Source: UBA3263 sp964586765
GTDB taxonomy: Bacteria; Bacteroidota; Bacteroidia; Bacteroidales; Muribaculaceae
Reading direction: 5' to 3'
DNA: 10,679 bases
NCBI GenBank assembly: GCA_964586765.1
Contig: CAZPHN010000055.1
Coordinates: forward strand, 1-10,679
Shown here: piece after piece, positions 1 to 6,467 of the stretch
Layout of the letters: the number at the start of each line of letters is the position of its first letter
Numbering within the stretch: the stretch's first letter is position 1
Made by a program: the position numbers and the translations under genes
Notes under the pieces: generated by a model
What the model was told of the DNA's origin: nothing
What the model saw: only the letters and a program-made list of their open reading frames with translations
Databases searched by the model: none

Positions 1-992
1 GACGCTCCTATTGATGTAAGCGCAGGCATATCTCCTACTGACTGGAGGGAGGTACAACCAGAAAAGGCGGACCATCCTATTCCAGCTAAATCGCCCGGCA
101 GAATTATACGTTCTAACTTACGTAAATCACTCAATCCCCCAGAAGGGATTTCATTATAATAGTCAACAACAGTCGTCTCACTAAGGTCAATGGACGTGAG
201 ATTAGAAAGACTCCGGATTGTTATAAAATCACACCAGTTAATTGTCCCAATTACCTTAAGAGACTTAGCACATAATGCTACGTCCGGACCATTATCCAAT
301 ATTAACTCTTTACATAAAGCAAAATCAAAAGTTGACCTCAAGGCAGATGTCGTAATAATATAATCTGTTTTTGTTTGGTCCGTTGTTTCTTTTTTTCTTT
401 TGTACTCATCTTCAGCCCATATCAAAGCTATGACACCATTTCCATTAATACAATTTCCATATTCCTTTATAGCATCATTATTTGGCACGATTATATCGAT
501 ATATTTGCCAGAACCATCTGAATCTTTAAACGGAGCTTCAATATATGGTGGCGTTTCATTTTCGAAATGAATAACTAATGATTTGGGGCAATTTGTAAAT
601 ACATCATGCCTAATTGACTGAACCGATTCTGGGATATTAATGTCAGAAAGAGATATACAATCTTCAAAACAACCTTCTCCAATTTCAGTTATAGTATTTG
701 GCAATATAACTCTACTTAAATAGACACATCCGCGAAATGCATAACGTCCAATCGATGTAACAGTATAGACATCTCCAGCATATTTAATAGTTGATGGAAT
801 TGTGACATCGCCCATATAGTAATCTGGGTTTCCAAACGAATCCAAAGCATCAAATTGATAATTCGTAACACTGGCTGTCTTATAATCCAGATTTGTTACA
901 TAATGGATTCCATCTACTTCAACATTGTCGGCGTGAGCCGGAATCAACGCGGCTACCCCAAGAAGCAGTGTTAGTGTCAGTTTCTTGAACAT
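1..992 (-). CDS. Secreted BspA-like leucine-rich-repeat protein (3' end beyond window)
   Basis: An open frame runs without a stop from the ATG at 992 to the left edge, giving 330 residues with the C-terminus missing. The start MFKKLTLTLLLGVAALIPAHA is a clear type I signal peptide, with cleavage likely after Ala21. LRR_5/BspA-type repeats are seen at about residues 78-125 (VTSIGRYAFRGC, ITEIGEGCFEDC, VQSIRHDVFTNC) and again at about 285-330 (WSAFSGCTSLQSV). Between them lies a less regular stretch of about 150 residues that resembles the non-repeat inserts of this family. Such proteins are usually surface-exposed or secreted, and some bind host or bacterial ligands; no specific role can be assigned here. 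The gene starts 24 nt after the upstream gene's stop, so the two are probably co-transcribed. Positions 121-900 are strongly AT-rich (28-40% GC in the 60-base lines I counted), unlike the neighbours. Confidence 0.85.
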   Translation of the reverse strand, partial: MFKKLTLTLLLGVAALIPAHADNVEVDGIHYVTNLDYKTASVTNYQFDALDSFGNPDYYMGDVTIPSTIKYAGDVYTVTSIGRYAFRGCVYLSRVILPNTITEIGEGCFEDCISLSDINIPESVQSIRHDVFTNCPKSLVIHFENETPPYIEAPFKDSDGSGKYIDIIVPNNDAIKEYGNCINGNGVIALIWAEDEYKRKKETTDQTKTDYIITTSALRSTFDFALCKELILDNGPDVALCAKSLKVIGTINWCDFITIRSLSNLTSIDLSETTVVDYYNEIPSGGLSDLRKLERIILPGDLAGIGWSAFSGCTSLQSVGDMPALTSIGA

Positions 993-1016
993 AAAGTATG
1001 GTATTTGATTGGTTAA

Positions 1017-2270
1017 TTATTTACGGAAAATTTTGCCTCGGGTTATATAGATATTGCCGGGGCGAGGGGTCAGCACGCGCTCACCTTGGAGGTTGTATAT
1101 CGGACCGGAAGGGTTTACATCGTTGACCTCGGTAAGCGAAGTAGTTGAATCTTTAACCTTCAGCGGAAGATTTTCGGGAGCATCCGCGAAGAATTCTTCG
1201 GGGGTAGGAATATAGACATCGCCGGTTGAGAGCGTCCGAGGGGCAGCTTCCGTGACGCGGCTAAAGGTAGGAGTGCCGTCTACCGAGGTCAATACGTAGC
1301 CATCCGTGCGCTCATGAGGGCGGATGTTCGCACTGAGAACTCCATGGGTCGCTACGGCATCAGCCGGATAGCTGATAGAATAGTCATCGGCAGCAAGGAG
1401 CATGGGCGGAGAAGGGAAGTCCGCCTCGGAGGCTACGCCGGATAATGTGGCAGTCCAGCCTTGGGGCGCATATATAATATATGGTTTATATGGCTCGAGA
1501 CTATCGACGCTTTCGAGTTCAACCTCACTGGCATCGTTAATACGCGCGCCATGATATGCCGTTACGTTATCGGGCAGCGATGAGAGCGCGAAGGGAAGAA
1601 TCAACGTTGCCCACTTCGTGTCAGCCGAGATATTGACCTCCACCGTACGCTCCGCAGGGATGGTCAGGGTGCTCCACGCGACATTAAAGAGTGTGTTTCC
1701 CGGTGCCCACTGAATGGGGAAGCCGGTTTCAGGATTTTTGGTATTGAAAACCATATCCTTGAACTTCACGCGGTTTACTCCCGCTTTGGCGAGAGGATGG
1801 ACTTCGACAACACAATCACAGATTGCCCCAGTAGGTTTCAGGAATTCGGCATTTATGGTACTATAACAGATTACCTTGGCACGCGTTCCTAAGTCTTTGA
1901 CGGAATTTGACAGCACATGATTTGGTTTCGATACCGGCGGACGGCCTGAAGTAGTGGTCGGATAAACGCCGTCTTCAAGATTATGGTAAATATCGCCGTA
2001 ATCATAGGTGTAAATACCGTCATGTGTAGTGCCGGTTATGGGGAAAGTAACACCCGCAGGGAGGATGATGTCAAAATTATACGCCATATAGATATGGTTG
2101 TCCGGACCCTCAATGGCTACTGTGATGAAATCACCATACTCATCCGAACGGATGCCATGGACAGCAAAAAGGTCAGCGGTGTCATACCATTTCGGCTCCT
2201 CACCCCAGAGGTTAGAAAATGACAACAAGAGCGTTGCGGCAAAAACGCCCGGTTTTCTGAATCGATTCAT
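1017..2270 (-). CDS. Secreted beta-rich protein of unknown function with a Bacteroidales 'YNLQG' C-terminal tail
   Basis: This encodes a 417-residue protein whose function I do not recognise. Residues 1-23 (MNRFRKPGVFAATLLLSFSNLWG) form a type I signal peptide. Residues about 30-200 look like a beta-sandwich of the cohesin-like kind, with alternating hydrophobic strands and the phrase YNFDIILPAGV at 64-74. Residues about 205-360 match a module common in Prevotella and Muribaculaceae secreted proteins, in which a VNISADTKWATLILPFAL stretch is followed by a 'PYKPYIIYAP'-type strand. The last 30 residues (IYNLQGERVL, then GNIYITRGKIFRK) are the short C-terminal tail often seen on secreted Bacteroidales proteins. 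No catalytic motif is visible. The start at 2270 is chosen because it opens directly on the signal peptide and lies about 35 nt downstream of a candidate -7 element. It heads a probable two-gene unit with the LRR gene. A structural, adhesive or carbohydrate-binding role is possible but unproven. Confidence 0.85.
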   Translation of the reverse strand: MNRFRKPGVFAATLLLSFSNLWGEEPKWYDTADLFAVHGIRSDEYGDFITVAIEGPDNHIYMAYNFDIILPAGVTFPITGTTHDGIYTYDYGDIYHNLEDGVYPTTTSGRPPVSKPNHVLSNSVKDLGTRAKVICYSTINAEFLKPTGAICDCVVEVHPLAKAGVNRVKFKDMVFNTKNPETGFPIQWAPGNTLFNVAWSTLTIPAERTVEVNISADTKWATLILPFALSSLPDNVTAYHGARINDASEVELESVDSLEPYKPYIIYAPQGWTATLSGVASEADFPSPPMLLAADDYSISYPADAVATHGVLSANIRPHERTDGYVLTSVDGTPTFSRVTEAAPRTLSTGDVYIPTPEEFFADAPENLPLKVKDSTTSLTEVNDVNPSGPIYNLQGERVLTPRPGNIYITRGKIFRK

Positions 2271-2304
2271 GAAAAGACTTTTAAAAAAAGAAATGTATTA
2301 TGCG

Positions 2305-2328
2305 CAAAATTACACATAATTTCACAAA
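2305..2328 (-). promoter_or_regulatory. Candidate Bacteroidales sigma-ABfr promoter for the 417-aa gene
   Basis: Read on the minus strand, TAATTTTG (2312-2305) matches the Bacteroides -7 consensus TAnnTTTG exactly. It would place the transcription start near 2298, giving a leader of roughly 28 nt before the ATG at 2270. A TTTG lies upstream at 2328-2325, but the spacing of 12 nt is shorter than the usual 19-21 nt between the -33 and -7 elements, so the upstream element is doubtful. The AT-rich background makes chance matches likely. Confidence 0.3.
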
Positions 2329-2331
2329 TTA

Positions 2332-2339
2332 CCCCCCCC
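2332..2339. repeat. Homopolymer tract of eight C (G8 on the transcribed strand)
   Basis: Eight consecutive C occur on the plus strand in an otherwise AT-rich stretch, 20-27 nt upstream of the candidate -7 element of the 417-aa gene. Tracts like this can change length by slipped-strand mispairing and can alter promoter spacing. Here it lies outside any coding sequence, so a length change would affect expression rather than reading frame. Confidence 0.6.
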
Positions 2340-2340
2340 A

Positions 2341-2362
2341 ATTGTTAAACAATGTTAACAAT
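2341..2362. promoter_or_regulatory. Perfect 8-bp inverted repeat, possible operator
   Basis: The arms ATTGTTAA (2341-2348) and TTAACAAT (2355-2362) are exact reverse complements around a 6-nt spacer. It lies 29-50 nt upstream of the candidate -7 element of the 417-aa gene, a suitable place for an activator or repressor dimer. The AT-rich arms make a stable RNA hairpin unlikely, so a DNA-binding site is the better guess. The cognate regulator is unknown. Confidence 0.4.
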
Positions 2363-2416
2363 ACATTAATATCCCCAATTGCAAGAAGTTAGATTGTTTC
2401 GGCGGCGTAGAGCGGG

Positions 2417-2446
2417 AAAATCACATTTTACGTGGGAAAAATGTGA
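2417..2446 (-). terminator. Weak candidate terminator hairpin after the GH32 gene
   Basis: On the minus strand a perfect 9-bp stem (TCACATTTT pairing with AAAATGTGA, 8-nt loop) is followed directly by TTTT at 2420-2417. It lies about 75 nt past the GH32 stop, where the fructan operon would be expected to end. The stem is AT-rich and the U-run is only four bases, so it is a poor stand-alone intrinsic terminator. It may act together with the two neighbouring hairpins. Confidence 0.3.
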
Positions 2447-2510
2447 GGACTCACACATTTTAAGGGGGAAAAGTGTGAAAATCCTCACATTTTAAGGGGG
2501 AAAGTTTGAG
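2421..2510. repeat. Three tandem imperfect palindromic repeats (CTCACATTTTAAGGGGGAAAGT-like)
   Basis: Three hairpin-forming units follow one another at 2421-2446, 2451-2478 and 2484-2510. Unit 1 has perfect 9-bp arms. Unit 2 pairs TCACAC-TTTT with AAAAGTGTGA with one bulged A. Unit 3 pairs 8 of 10 positions. Units 2 and 3 share the core TTTTAAGGGGGAAA, and unit 1 has the related TTTTACGTGGGAAA in the same place. The units are therefore related direct repeats that are also each palindromic, as in REP/BIME-like intergenic elements. They start 8 nt beyond the GH32 stop codon. They may act in termination, in mRNA 3'-end protection, or as a dispersed genomic repeat; the window alone cannot tell. 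Confidence 0.75.
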
Positions 2511-2518
2511 CGTGCGCT

Positions 2519-4972
2519 TTAGAATAGCATTTTTTTTGAGACGAGCCCTTTTGTGGTATTAACGGCTATTATGTGGAAGCCTGTAAGTGTGGTATCAATG
2601 ATTCCGCTATGGCTATCGATATGTTTTTCAATCATTTTTCTCCCGGAAAGATTATAGACTGACAATACCGCCGGGAAAGGGATCTCACCATATCTAATAG
2701 TGCCATTTTCTACGGTAAGACTAACATCATTGGCGTCAGTAACCACGGGAACAATACCGGAATCACTGCTGCTCCCCTTCAGATTCCAAGCATTCAGGGT
2801 CAGAACGGATGTCGGCGTGTCAGTAAACACACCTACATTTTCAGCCTGCTTGGCTTGGGCGAAAACCCGGACAGAGGTTGCCCACGTGTCGTTGATAAAG
2901 ATATCAAGAATGGAGTGGTCAAAAAAGACGTTGAGCTTGACAGTTTCGCCCTTTGCAAGCTGACGCGGGAGCTGACTGTGGTAAAATCCGTCAAAAACTC
3001 CGGAGTCATTAATCAGGCGGTCAACTCCGCGGCTATCGACTACGATTTCATTTGTCGTGCCGTCATAGTAAACCTTGACTGCCGAAGTCCCGTCGTCGAG
3101 CAGTGTGAAGCCGCATTTTCCGGCAGTCACGGCAAATTCGCCACAAAGCTCTACGCCTCTACCTTCTACTCCGGCTATAGTCTGCTCGCCGTTTAACGTG
3201 AAGTCAGACTTGGAGAAACCACCATCTGTCCGCAGCTCCGCAAGACCGGAATATGGCTTCTGACGTAAATTGCCCTCACTATCCAGTGTCCATTCCCGCG
3301 GAATAGAAAACTTATGGGCATATCCGAGGTTATAGTTGGCTTGCGACGGGAGCTTGTCCGGCACAATTCCGAGAGCTATAGTCTTGCCGTCATGGCGGTA
3401 GACAGTAGGCGAAAGCAGTCCGTAACCTTCGCGGGCAAAGCCGGGGAGTTCAATAGTTGACGGAGAGGTTCGGTCCGGCTTGAAAGTTCCGTCAGGATTG
3501 ATGGAGCCGGTCCAATAAAGCGCGGCAACTCCACGCGAGGTATTCTGGGGTGTAACCGTAAAAATCCATTTGTCGCCAATCTTGGTGACATTGGGCATTT
3601 CCCAGAATGTTCCGCAACTCTGAGCGTCTGTGCCGGTAAAGAAAGTCTTACCGTCGTTGCTCCAGCTCTTGGTCTGCGGATTATAGACATGAAGGGTCGT
3701 GGTGCCGACTCCTCCTTTGCTTGAACCTACAATAATGTATGCTCCATTATCAGTGCGGAAGAAGTATGGGTCACGAAAATCATCCGACAGTCCGTCGGGA
3801 CGTCCGTTGATTACCGGCATCGCACTTTTCTCCCACCCTATCAGATCATCATCAAGAGGAGATGCCTGAGCTATGACAGCCTTGGCATAGTCTACGCCGG
3901 TATAAAGTATGGAGGGTTTGCCCTGAGTAAGTTCATCATCGACAAACACGCAGCCTGACCAGCATCCCTTGAAATCCCAATAGGTTTCGGGCGCAAGAGC
4001 GATTTTTTCTTCCGTCCAGTCGAATAGGTTTTCGCTTGAAAGATGCCCCCAGTGAAGGCGCGACATATACGGTCCGTTTGCATTTTTCTGGAAAAACAGA
4101 TGGTAACGACCGTTGGAATAAATCATTCCGTGGGTTTCATTAGCCCAGTTGGCTGCCGGCATGGCATGGAAAGCAGGACGCATGGGGTCACCTTCAAATC
4201 TTTCAGCCGGGACGATAAGGTTCGGCGCATTTTCTGCCGTCCATGAGGAGATTGTTTCGCCACTCAGAGCCTCATCCCATACGGCAATGTCGTCAATGAG
4301 CCCATTGAACGATGTCAGGCAGAAAGGTCCGCTGAAACGCTCGTTAAAGCTACGACCAATCCTCATTGGTGAATTTGCCACGACAATATTCCCGTTAGCC
4401 TTCGAGGTAGCTACGGGCTCACCATTATTATATAGCGTGGCAGACCGGGATTCGGAATCGATTACCGCGGTAAGATTAATCCACCGGTAGCGATCGAGCG
4501 GAGCGTCAGCCTTCAGTTCCAACTGCCAGCCACCTATATATGATTTAAATGAGTATTTACCGTCAAGACCAATGAAGAAACCGAAACCGGTCTTGGCATT
4601 ATCATCGAGACAAGACGCTATGGCAACCTGCTCAGCCGTGTTCACGTCAATCTCCACAATCGGGAATGTCTCTACCGCGAACCATACCGATGCGGTCATT
4701 TGCTTTGACCCGGCAGGAATGATATTACCCACTTCAGCGTCAATATAGGTAGAATATCCGTCAAAACGCAAAGCCTGTCCCTTGGCACCCGGCATATTTT
4801 CTGCCGGATGGACGCCATGGATGGCAAAAGTCTGTCCGGAGACAGATTCTGTAATTTTGTCTCCGGAGTTCTGCATTGTGAAACGGGCCACTTCGCGCGC
4901 CTGACATACAATCGGCGCGCTAAGCCCTGTCAGCAACAAAGAAACAGACTTGAGGAATGAGGGTGCAGTCAT
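2519..4972 (-). CDS. Secreted LamG-GH32 fructan hydrolase (levanase/inulinase family) with type IX-like C-terminal sorting domain
   Basis: This 817-residue enzyme should cleave beta-fructosidic bonds in levan, inulin or sucrose-type substrates at or near the cell surface. Residues 1-25 are a type I signal peptide ending CQA. Residues about 27-247 are a LamG/concanavalin-like domain (LRFDGYSTYID, then GLIDDIAVWDEALS). The GH32 five-bladed propeller spans about 263-560: RPAFHAMP, then NWANETHG with the presumed nucleophile Glu279, then HLFFQKN, HWGHLSSENLFDW, FRDP with the transition-state stabiliser Asp401, and FWEMPN with the acid/base Glu458. The GH32 C-terminal beta-sandwich spans about 570-733 and includes DHSILDIFIND. 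Residues about 743-817 form a tail with VYNLSGRKM and a closing SKKMLF, resembling the T9SS type A sorting domain. Canonical GH32 has WMNDPNG, so the nucleophile motif here is atypical, with Glu for Asp. The start is 4 nt after the upstream stop, implying translational coupling. Levan versus inulin specificity is not readable by eye. Confidence 0.93.
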   Translation of the reverse strand: MTAPSFLKSVSLLLTGLSAPIVCQAREVARFTMQNSGDKITESVSGQTFAIHGVHPAENMPGAKGQALRFDGYSTYIDAEVGNIIPAGSKQMTASVWFAVETFPIVEIDVNTAEQVAIASCLDDNAKTGFGFFIGLDGKYSFKSYIGGWQLELKADAPLDRYRWINLTAVIDSESRSATLYNNGEPVATSKANGNIVVANSPMRIGRSFNERFSGPFCLTSFNGLIDDIAVWDEALSGETISSWTAENAPNLIVPAERFEGDPMRPAFHAMPAANWANETHGMIYSNGRYHLFFQKNANGPYMSRLHWGHLSSENLFDWTEEKIALAPETYWDFKGCWSGCVFVDDELTQGKPSILYTGVDYAKAVIAQASPLDDDLIGWEKSAMPVINGRPDGLSDDFRDPYFFRTDNGAYIIVGSSKGGVGTTTLHVYNPQTKSWSNDGKTFFTGTDAQSCGTFWEMPNVTKIGDKWIFTVTPQNTSRGVAALYWTGSINPDGTFKPDRTSPSTIELPGFAREGYGLLSPTVYRHDGKTIALGIVPDKLPSQANYNLGYAHKFSIPREWTLDSEGNLRQKPYSGLAELRTDGGFSKSDFTLNGEQTIAGVEGRGVELCGEFAVTAGKCGFTLLDDGTSAVKVYYDGTTNEIVVDSRGVDRLINDSGVFDGFYHSQLPRQLAKGETVKLNVFFDHSILDIFINDTWATSVRVFAQAKQAENVGVFTDTPTSVLTLNAWNLKGSSSDSGIVPVVTDANDVSLTVENGTIRYGEIPFPAVLSVYNLSGRKMIEKHIDSHSGIIDTTLTGFHIIAVNTTKGLVSKKMLF

Positions 4973-4976
4973 TTTT

Positions 4977-6446
4977 TTATTTCAGATAGTTCAGAATATT
5001 GGCAGTTAGCTGCTCGACGTTATGCTGATATGGGTTCTTACCGGAATTCTGGTTCCACTCATAAGCCGCAAAACCGTTAGCGATGCATCGACCATGTTCG
5101 GCGTTGGAGTAAAACTCAACCAGACCGGCAACACAGTGGTCGCGAACATGTCCCCACGTTGCAAGCACAAGCGAGTTCGTGGTTACCTCAAAGTTCTTGA
5201 TAACGTCCGCCTGATTACCCTTGCCGTAGATATTGCAATCCCACAGACAGTTGTGGTCCTCGCGCTGACCGGGTCCGATCAAAGGCAGGTTCTCATAGCC
5301 GTAATTATTGGGGTCTTCGAGAGTCAGACCTTTATATATTTCATGGGCAGTGCGGTCATAAAATCCTTGGTCTGAACCGTTTCTGAAATCCCATCCGAGA
5401 TACGGATTAATCACCCAAACGTCATCACCGCTACCGCCTTCGCCGTTGCCGTAAACCGTCGGAGCCATGTTCTCCGGAACAAAACCGAGGGGAACGGTAA
5501 GCTGGGTTGCCATGTTGGCAAGGTAGAGGCTACCGCCATTGGCTGAATACTGCTTCAAGGCGGCGATAGTAGTTTCATTCGAAATCTCTGACGGAAGGTT
5601 TTGCCAACCGAATTCCATACCTGTACGGTCAATTTCAATCCAGAGTACCGGATAGAGGTCGGCGTCAAGGTCGGCAATCTGTGAGGGCTGGATAAACTCT
5701 GCATTCTCTTGGGCGGCAAACCATGTAGCGGCAGCGCGCTCATCATCGTCAGGGATAGCGGCGATTGATTCCGCAATCATCAGATAGCCCATCTTCGGTG
5801 TAATGTATGGAACCTTTACTTTTATCGAAGCAGCGTCTGAATTATAGTAACTGTCATAGATAGCCTCGACGGTATATGTCATTTCCTTATCCATTGGCTG
5901 ACCTTTGAGTTCAAAAGAGGTCACTTTGCCGTCAATAACGGTTGCGGCATTGACATCTCCATCACGTATAATGCGGACGCCGGTCACTTCATCACTTGAC
6001 GGAAGCACCCACGAAAGAGTAACCGTTCTACCCGATATCTCAGCCTTAAGATCAGAAACTCCGCCCAGATTCTCCTGCGGGAGCAAAGAAGTTACAGAAA
6101 CGCCTTCAGAAACATATGCGCCTTTATATATTACCTTAACGGTATAGAAATACTCTTCGCCCATAGGCTGACCAACGACGGTATATTCGGTTGCACGTCC
6201 GTCAAGGGTTATGGCTGCATCGTTATTGCCGTTCGTAATAAGGCGTACTCCGGTGATGTCTTGGTCTGCGGGAAGTACCCACGACAAGTTGACCTTGTGA
6301 CCTACAACCGTTGCCTGCAAATCAGAAACCCGCGCAAGCTCAGGGTGCTCCGGCATACCCGTCGGCTCGAAATCCGAACAGGCACCAAGTATGCAGCAAA
6401 AGAGCATTGCGAGCATACAGAGAGTATATTGATGTAATTTTTTCAT
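4977..6446 (-). CDS. Surface glycan-binding lipoprotein with two FN3-like repeats and a DUF4960-type domain (BT1761-like)
   Basis: This 489-residue protein sits in the SusE position after SusD and most likely captures fructan at the cell surface beside the SusCD complex. The signal peptide ends in the lipobox LGAC, so Cys23 should be lipidated; the acidic residue after it (SDFE) fits surface export in Bacteroidetes. Residues about 38-122 and 129-213 are two fibronectin-III-like domains that align to each other with about half the residues identical (VSDL, LSWVLP, TGVR, GQPM in both). Residues about 217-489 form a globular alpha/beta domain with several Trp and Cys (GWDFRNGSDQGFYDRTAHEIY, LWDCNIYG, HCVAGLVEFYSN). 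I assign this to DUF4960 from memory of the levan-locus protein BT1761; this was not searched. It has no hydrolase motif. It lies 21 nt after susD and 4 nt before the GH32 start. Confidence 0.85.
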   Translation of the reverse strand: MKKLHQYTLCMLAMLFCCILGACSDFEPTGMPEHPELARVSDLQATVVGHKVNLSWVLPADQDITGVRLITNGNNDAAITLDGRATEYTVVGQPMGEEYFYTVKVIYKGAYVSEGVSVTSLLPQENLGGVSDLKAEISGRTVTLSWVLPSSDEVTGVRIIRDGDVNAATVIDGKVTSFELKGQPMDKEMTYTVEAIYDSYYNSDAASIKVKVPYITPKMGYLMIAESIAAIPDDDERAAATWFAAQENAEFIQPSQIADLDADLYPVLWIEIDRTGMEFGWQNLPSEISNETTIAALKQYSANGGSLYLANMATQLTVPLGFVPENMAPTVYGNGEGGSGDDVWVINPYLGWDFRNGSDQGFYDRTAHEIYKGLTLEDPNNYGYENLPLIGPGQREDHNCLWDCNIYGKGNQADVIKNFEVTTNSLVLATWGHVRDHCVAGLVEFYSNAEHGRCIANGFAAYEWNQNSGKNPYQHNVEQLTANILNYLK

Positions 6447-6467
6447 TTTATTTGTGATTTTTATGGT

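Larger units (their letters stand above)
2271..2518. other. Structured intergenic region between the fructan operon and the left gene pair
   Basis: No credible gene lies in these 248 nt. From the GH32 stop leftward it holds three tandem imperfect palindromes (2421-2510), a short mixed-composition stretch (2382-2420), two copies of CCCCAATTG (2336-2344 and 2373-2381), a perfect 8-bp inverted repeat (2341-2362), a run of eight C on the plus strand (2332-2339), a candidate promoter (2305-2328), and an AT-rich leader. It probably serves both to end the fructan operon and to start transcription of the 417-aa gene. This is inferred from position and structure only. Confidence 0.7.

Noticed and set aside
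1983..2319. Short plus-strand frames over the 5' end of the 417-aa gene and its leader
   Set aside because: They are antisense to a gene with a clear signal peptide, overlap each other in different frames, and show no protein-like features.
2421..2510. A CRISPR array
   Set aside because: The units are back to back, palindromic and imperfect, with no unique spacers of regular length, and no cas gene is nearby.
3376..3690. A 104-codon minus-strand frame inside the GH32 gene
   Set aside because: It lies in another frame of the GH32 catalytic domain, which is continuous and has conserved motifs on both sides. It is not a sign of a frameshift.
4898..4972. A lipoprotein signal on the GH32 enzyme using Cys23
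   Set aside because: The residues before the Cys are P-I-V, which lack the small residue needed at -1, while a type I site (CQA) follows directly.
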